Of a stretch of 64,000 nucleotides of DNA, positions 59,792 to 64,000 are shown piece by piece. Source of the DNA: Oligoflexia bacterium. GTDB taxonomy: Bacteria > Bdellovibrionota > Bacteriovoracia > Bacteriovoracales > Bacteriovoracaceae. The position numbers were made by a program, and so were the translations under genes. The DNA lies in the NCBI GenBank assembly GCA_015231955.1, contig JADGAN010000006.1:97367-161366 (forward strand). Direction: 5' to 3'. The notes beneath the pieces are model-generated. The model saw only the letters and a program-made list of their open reading frames with translations, was not told the origin of the DNA and did no database searches. Within the stretch, counting starts at the first letter, position 1; each line of letters starts with the position of its first letter.

Positions 59792-62041
59792 TTAGTGTAG
59801 GAGTTGCTGGCCTAAAGCGATGCCGGCATCATTAATGGGGGAGAGTACGTTTCGAAAATAGGGAAGGGTGGGAAAATGCTCTGAGAGTTTTTCTTCTAAG
59901 AGGGAGACTAAGAGTGCGTTTTGAAAACAACCACCAGAAACCAGCAGCGCCTCTGGGTTTGCCTCTGGCAATGCTTGTTTTAGGGTGGTGATGATGGTGT
60001 CGACTACGTAGTGGTGAAATTTGTAAGCAATTTCACTGAGGGGGACTCCGTTTTCAAGATCGGTCAAGAGTGCGCAAATCATTGGAGCGTAATCAAGAGA
60101 AGCTGGATAAAAGGAGGATAAAGGGAGTGTCGTAAACTCTTCTGCCAATTTTTGCAGTAAGATTGCCGCTTGCCCTTCATACTCGATAGGAGTTGGTAGA
60201 GCTTCCTTGGGGATTATGAGGGCGGCCACTCCATCAAAGAGGCGTCCTAGTGACGAACATTTGGGGACGTTTAAATTTTTATCGATCATGGCCTTTAACA
60301 TAGAGGCGTTTTCTATCGGCAGTATTTTTTTTGTGCTCTCGTAGACAAGGGCAAAGGCAATACGTTCGACCTCGTAGATAGCGCGCTCTCCTCCTGGGAG
60401 GGAAAAGTAACGAAGGTGTGCGAGGCGAGTGGCATCTTTGGTTAAAAATTCAAAACCCCAGATGGCGCCATCATCGCCATAACCTGTGCCATCGCCAATC
60501 ACTCCGAGCACACGCTCATAATGTAAATCGTGTTCAGCAATCACACTTAAAAGGTGGGCGTGATGGTGGTAGATTTTTGTCTCTGCGTGAGTGAAATTTT
60601 CATACCCGGGGTGAGCATCACCTAGTTTTTTCTGGTAGTGAATCTCTAAGAGCGAAGAGAGCTTTTTTATCTCGCTCTCCTGGTACTCAAAGTTTCGATA
60701 ATCATCGAGGTCACCTATGTGCTGTGAGAGGTAGATGCGATGATCGCGTGCAAGCGCAAAGGTGTTTTTGAGGTTGGCCCCATAGGAGAGGGTGAAGCTT
60801 GCTAGCGGATTAGAGATGGTAAATGCTTTTGGTGTATAACCACGGGAGCGACGGATGGTTAGTGCTTGGTTGTTCTTGGGGATGATTTGCATGAGCGAGT
60901 CGTCGGCGCGATGGAGGATATCGCGATCGTGAGTGAGTGCGTAGTCGACGATGCCACGTTTTTGCTCCAAGATGGTGAGGATCTCTTCGTCGGTGGTGGC
61001 CATCGGTTCATCAGCAAGATTGGCCGAGGTAAAAACGAGTGGCACTCCTTGGAGATCGTGAAGCAAAAGGTGGTGCAGCGGTGTATAGGGTAGCACAACT
61101 CCTAGATAGTTATTATCAGGGGAGATGTGATCAAAATCGCAGCTGCGTTTTTTAAGCAAGACAATGGGTGCGGCCGAAGAGAGCAAGAGCTTTTCTTCCT
61201 CGATGCCAACTTCACAGTAACGCTTTAGTTGTTGTAAGTTTGGCATCATCATAGCGAAGGCGCGCCTTGGTCGTCTTTTGAGGCCTCGCAAATTTTGAAC
61301 TGCCTTTAAGTTTAGAGCATCACAGGCAAGATTAAATCCACCCAGTCCCTTGATGGCGATAATAAAACCATCTTGTAAAAGCTTCTTAGTGGCCAGAAGC
61401 GGATCCATGGTTTGGAAGTTATAAGCGCTGTGAGTGCCGTGAGTGTTGTGAGCGACTAGAAGCTTTAGGACCGGGCCGCAAACACTACAGGCGTTGGGTT
61501 GGGCATGAAAACGCCGATCTAAAGGATTTTCATACTCATGTTGGCACTTCGGGCACATGGGAAATTTTGCCATGGAGGTGAGTTTGCGATCGTAAGGCCG
61601 ATCCCTGATGATGGTGAAGCGTGGACCGCAATTGGTACAGTTGGTAAAAGGGTAGTGATAGCGGCGGTTTTCTGGATCGAAAATCTCCTGGAGGCAATCA
61701 CTACAGGTAGCAAGATCGGGAGAGATTTCGACATCCTTCTCTCCAACCTCTTCACTTTTAATAATAGAAAAATGGTTTTCCTCGCCTGTGCTTCGTAAAG
61801 CGAGGGGAGTTACTTCAAAAGAGTGAACTAGGGCCTGCGGAGGCGGCGATGATCTAAGGGTGTTAACAAAATTTTCAACCTTTTCACGTGGGCCTTCCAC
61901 TTCGATGACTACACCACTGGCGCTGTTGTTGACAAATCCGCGAAGGGAGTTTTCGATGGCGTAACGATAGACGGTGGGTCGAAAGCCCACCCCTTGAACA
62001 ATTCCTTTAATTAAGATTGCAAGACGAATCTCATTATTCAT
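59792..62041 (-). CDS. hypF: carbamoyltransferase HypF
   Basis: HypF makes the carbamoyl group used for the cyanide ligands of [NiFe] hydrogenase. The 749-residue length is normal and the order is complete: an acylphosphatase domain (about residues 5-92, KGIVQGVGFRPTVYRYA), two zinc fingers (CSDCLQEIF to NCTNCGP and CPKCQHEY to CSVCGP), a YrdC-like domain (about 210-390) and a Kae1-like domain with YHHHAHLLSVIAEH and DGTGYGDDG. Its start overlaps the hypB stop by eight bases. Confidence 0.96.
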   Translation of the reverse strand: MNNEIRLAILIKGIVQGVGFRPTVYRYAIENSLRGFVNNSASGVVIEVEGPREKVENFVNTLRSSPPPQALVHSFEVTPLALRSTGEENHFSIIKSEEVGEKDVEISPDLATCSDCLQEIFDPENRRYHYPFTNCTNCGPRFTIIRDRPYDRKLTSMAKFPMCPKCQHEYENPLDRRFHAQPNACSVCGPVLKLLVAHNTHGTHSAYNFQTMDPLLATKKLLQDGFIIAIKGLGGFNLACDALNLKAVQNLRGLKRRPRRAFAMMMPNLQQLKRYCEVGIEEEKLLLSSAAPIVLLKKRSCDFDHISPDNNYLGVVLPYTPLHHLLLHDLQGVPLVFTSANLADEPMATTDEEILTILEQKRGIVDYALTHDRDILHRADDSLMQIIPKNNQALTIRRSRGYTPKAFTISNPLASFTLSYGANLKNTFALARDHRIYLSQHIGDLDDYRNFEYQESEIKKLSSLLEIHYQKKLGDAHPGYENFTHAETKIYHHHAHLLSVIAEHDLHYERVLGVIGDGTGYGDDGAIWGFEFLTKDATRLAHLRYFSLPGGERAIYEVERIAFALVYESTKKILPIENASMLKAMIDKNLNVPKCSSLGRLFDGVAALIIPKEALPTPIEYEGQAAILLQKLAEEFTTLPLSSFYPASLDYAPMICALLTDLENGVPLSEIAYKFHHYVVDTIITTLKQALPEANPEALLVSGGCFQNALLVSLLEEKLSEHFPTLPYFRNVLSPINDAGIALGQQLLH

Positions 62042-62693
62042 TTTTTTTAGCTTTCACTTTTTCCTCAAAAAATTGTTGCCATTCGACGAGCGTCTCTTGC
62101 TTTAGCGCCGAGATTGGAAAAATTGCGGCCTTCTCGTTTACGGAGCGAACCTCGTCAACAAGTTCACTGAGATCGATATGGCAAAGATCGGCCAGGTCAA
62201 CCTTATTTACTAAAATCACCTCAGCACCGGCAAAGATGTTAGCATACTTTTGTGGCTTATCGGTGCCTTCTGTTACGGCATACATGAGAATGCGTAGATC
62301 TTCACCAAGATCAAAGCTTGCAGGACAAACCAGGTTGCCCACATTTTCAATCAAGATGATATCCAAATTATCTAAGGGTAGACTTTGAACTGCTCCATGA
62401 ATCATGCGAGCATCGAGGTGGCATCCCCCTTCGGTATTGATTTGGACAATAGGGATGTTAAAAGGTTGCAACCTTTTAGCATCTCGACTGGTATAGAGGT
62501 CGCCTTCAATCACGGCCACTCTATAACGAGAGGTAAGGTAAGCAAGGGTGCTCTCTAAAAGGGTGGTCTTTCCTGCGCCTGGAGAGCTGATAATGTTGGC
62601 GACAAAAATTTTATTTTTGTTAAACAGGGAGCGATTATCGTTCCCGATCGCATTGTTCTTGATCAGAACATTTTTTAGTACCGTGATTTCCAT
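62034..62693 (-). CDS. hypB: hydrogenase nickel GTPase HypB
   Basis: A 219-residue GTPase that works with HypA to insert nickel into hydrogenase. P-loop SSPGAGKTTLL near residue 37, GD(L)YTSRDA, the metal-site region NTEGGCHLDARMI, IENVGNLVCPASFDLGE, and the NKVDLADL guanine motif. There is no N-terminal histidine-rich or CXXCGC nickel-storage segment. It overlaps hypF by eight bases at its 3' end and hypA by 59 bases at its 5' end. GAGG precedes the ATG. Confidence 0.95.
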   Translation of the reverse strand: MEITVLKNVLIKNNAIGNDNRSLFNKNKIFVANIISSPGAGKTTLLESTLAYLTSRYRVAVIEGDLYTSRDAKRLQPFNIPIVQINTEGGCHLDARMIHGAVQSLPLDNLDIILIENVGNLVCPASFDLGEDLRILMYAVTEGTDKPQKYANIFAGAEVILVNKVDLADLCHIDLSELVDEVRSVNEKAAIFPISALKQETLVEWQQFFEEKVKAKKNE

Positions 62694-62976
62694 CTGCTAA
62701 ATCCTCTTGTGTGTCTAGATCGTCTACTTCTATGCTTTTAATGATTAGTTCTGGGCCTAACTCTTTAGATTCAATACATGAAAGTGTGGCGCAAGGCCAT
62801 GGAGTGATCTTGATGAGCTCTGCAAAGTAAAACTCCAAGCTATCAGGGGAGACGATATAAGGGCGTCCCATCTCTAAGGTCACCTTGGTGAGTTTCTTCT
62901 TGGCAAGTGTGGGATCTGTTGTCATAAGCTCACTGACAATCTCAATAATTTGCTGCGCTTTACTCGATTCGTGCAT
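62635..62976 (-). CDS. hypA: HypA-like nickel chaperone lacking the zinc loop
   Basis: The N-terminal Ni-binding start MHE is present (MHESSKAQQIIEIVSEL), as are LTKVTLEMGRPYIVSPDSLEFYFAEL and the terminal LIIKSIEVDD motif of HypA. The roughly 35-residue zinc-binding insert with two CxxC motifs is absent: the sequence passes directly from PCATLSCIES to KELGPELIIKSI. The last 22 residues continue into hypB in a different frame and carry only an isolated CSDQEQC. Nickel delivery may still work, but without the structural zinc site. Confidence 0.85.
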   Translation of the reverse strand: MHESSKAQQIIEIVSELMTTDPTLAKKKLTKVTLEMGRPYIVSPDSLEFYFAELIKITPWPCATLSCIESKELGPELIIKSIEVDDLDTQEDLADGNHGTKKCSDQEQCDRER

Positions 62977-63052
62977 TTTTAACTCTATCGGAAAAGGTGA
63001 AAAAAGTTTTGTTTGTTGATGGCAATAGATCGTTTAGGATAAGATGTAAAGC

Positions 63053-63682
63053 CTAAATTTTTCCAATCTCTTGGAGCTCTAGGATCTGACTACTCATTGT
63101 AAAGCAGTCGCCACGCTTGATGGGGCCAACGCCTGCAGGAGTGCCAGTAAAGACGATATCACCAGCATAGAGTGGGCCATGCAGGCGTAGAAAGCTACGA
63201 ATGGTCTCAAAGTTATAAATCATTAACTCGGAGTTGCCCTGCTGCTTTTTCTCTCCGTTAACGGAAAGCGAAAAATCGATGCTGGTGCAACTGCTGCAAG
63301 ATGACATTGGTCGCCAATGGCCTAGCAGCGCCGATCCTGCAAAACTTTTAGCAACACTCCAAGGGAGCCCCTTTTTCTTGAGTTCACTTTGTACCTCTCG
63401 GCGAGTTAGATCAAGGCCAAGGGTGATGGCGGTAAACTTTTCATCATGGCCTACCATCAACACCAACTCCACCTCATGGTGAAAGCTCTCCTCACTAAAG
63501 GCAATCACCCCTTCATCGCTTGGTGCACGAAGAGCAGCTGGTGCCTTTAAGAAAACCACCGGAGAGGTGGGTAACTCATTTTTTAGTTCATGAATATGTT
63601 CAACATAATTTTGTCCAATACAGTAAATATTTCCAGAGGGGGTGATGCCTTCATAGGCAAAACGTTGTAAGAGGTGGAACAT
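63053..63682 (-). CDS. fumarylacetoacetate hydrolase-family enzyme
   Basis: A 209-residue FAH-family protein: GNIYCIGQNYVEHIHEL, FLKAPAAL, the metal-binding EVELV (glutamates in FHHEVELVLMVG), GLDLTRREVQ, and a C-terminal GDIVFTGTPAGVGPIKRGD. Relatives hydrolyse or decarboxylate acylpyruvates or oxaloacetate with a divalent metal. I chose the ATG at 63682 with AGGAGAG upstream; the longer frame adds 42 residues without similarity. Substrate unknown. Confidence 0.9.
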   Translation of the reverse strand: MFHLLQRFAYEGITPSGNIYCIGQNYVEHIHELKNELPTSPVVFLKAPAALRAPSDEGVIAFSEESFHHEVELVLMVGHDEKFTAITLGLDLTRREVQSELKKKGLPWSVAKSFAGSALLGHWRPMSSCSSCTSIDFSLSVNGEKKQQGNSELMIYNFETIRSFLRLHGPLYAGDIVFTGTPAGVGPIKRGDCFTMSSQILELQEIGKI

Positions 63683-63783
63683 GAGAACTCTCCTTTCAAA
63701 TGGTGAAAACCAGTAAAATATCGCACGACTACTTGATCGTTGACAATCAAATACTTGCAAGGAAAACTTGACATAGATAATAG

Positions 63784-63886
63784 GTAACTGCTCACACCCT
63801 TCAGCCATCTACCCTCTACCGGATGCTGAAAGTTGCTTAGCTAACAGCATTTGGTTGAGAGGTGAAGGTTGAGGGGTGTGAGCTAA
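63784..63886. mobile_element. diverged copy of the IS66-type mini-element
   Basis: About 103 bases begin gtaactgctcacaccc and end with an imperfect complement (ggggtgtgagctaatgg), with an inner atgctg/cagcat palindrome. The outer arm is clearly related to the ends at 47635 and 59212, but differs at many positions. No matching 8-bp flanks were found. It lies upstream of the FAH gene and of the gene entering the right edge, so it may contribute promoter or terminator activity. Confidence 0.6.
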
Positions 63887-63977
63887 TGGAATGGACTCGC
63901 CTCTTTTAAATACGGCATCTAAGTGCCAGAATAGTAAAAAAACTAATTTATTATTCACATTAAAAAAGGACGAATCC

Positions 63978-64000
63978 ATGAGTAAGATTAGTACATTAGG
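63978..64000 (+). CDS. start of a gene cut by the right window edge
   Basis: An ATG at 63978 follows an AAAAAAGGA site and opens a frame reading MSKISTL to the end of the window. Only seven residues are visible, so no function can be given. Confidence 0.4.

Overview
The window reads as chromosomal DNA of a Gram-negative, probably didermic bacterium of the Bdellovibrionota (Bdellovibrio/Bacteriovorax-like). This is inferred from the gene mix: a Tol system, LapB, FtsEX with an EnvC-like activator, Ccs-type cytochrome c maturation, DUF4360 and transglutaminase-elicitor-like secreted proteins, GYF/PilZ and FHA/GGDEF signalling proteins, and moderately AT-rich DNA. No rRNA, tRNA or CRISPR array was seen. 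Coding density is high and many neighbours overlap by 1-60 bases (ATGA, TAATG), so translational coupling is common.

Layout. 1-5.4 kb: an edge-truncated membrane protein, xseA, and a resB-resC-thioredoxin operon for cytochrome c assembly. 5.5-7.5 kb: a chemoreceptor and a decayed 2-hydroxyacid dehydrogenase. 7.5-22.3 kb: a long minus-strand block for the cell envelope: ctpA, envC-like, ftsX, ftsE, a degenerate sigma-54-activator-like regulator, tolB, tolA/tonB-like, tolR, tolQ, three unknown envelope genes, lapB and sppA. 22.4-28.3 kb: unknown secreted proteins, a transglutaminase-elicitor-like protein, rlmN and a glycosidase-like protein. 28.4-34.7 kb (plus strand): FHA-GGDEF diguanylate cyclase, mutL, miaA, an MgtE-N/CBS protein and an unusual NRAMP transporter. 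34.7-43.8 kb: a Ser/Thr kinase, a pseudo-alpha/beta-hydrolase, a GYF-GYF-PilZ protein, a cNMP-binding protein, a DUF4360 protein, a Lys/Glu/Asp-repeat protein and tlyA. 43.8-64 kb: a sugar-phosphate transferase, then hydrogenase-maturation genes in two halves, hypCDE (plus strand, 45.3-47.6 kb) and hypABF (minus strand, 59.8-63.0 kb). Between the halves lie an ABC exporter, a 21-residue membrane peptide, a lipoprotein transglutaminase-LRR protein, an exported circularly permuted ATP-grasp protein, a quinol-type nitric oxide reductase and a YeiH-family permease. The window ends in an FAH-family hydrolase and the first codons of another gene.

The most distinctive items are (1) the ATP-grasp/transglutaminase pair, both with export signals, a secreted version of a pairing normally found in the cytoplasm; (2) a family of IS66-type mini-elements, one with a perfect 8-bp target duplication just after hypE, one carrying a truncated IS66 transposase just after hypF, and a diverged third copy near the right edge; (3) a HypA that lacks exactly its zinc-binding loop; (4) an NRAMP transporter with altered metal-site motifs paired with a regulator-only MgtE protein; and (5) several proteins that keep their fold but have lost catalytic motifs (hydrolase, sigma-54 activator, MutL endonuclease site). 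No hydrogenase structural genes are in the window, so the target of the Hyp proteins lies elsewhere.
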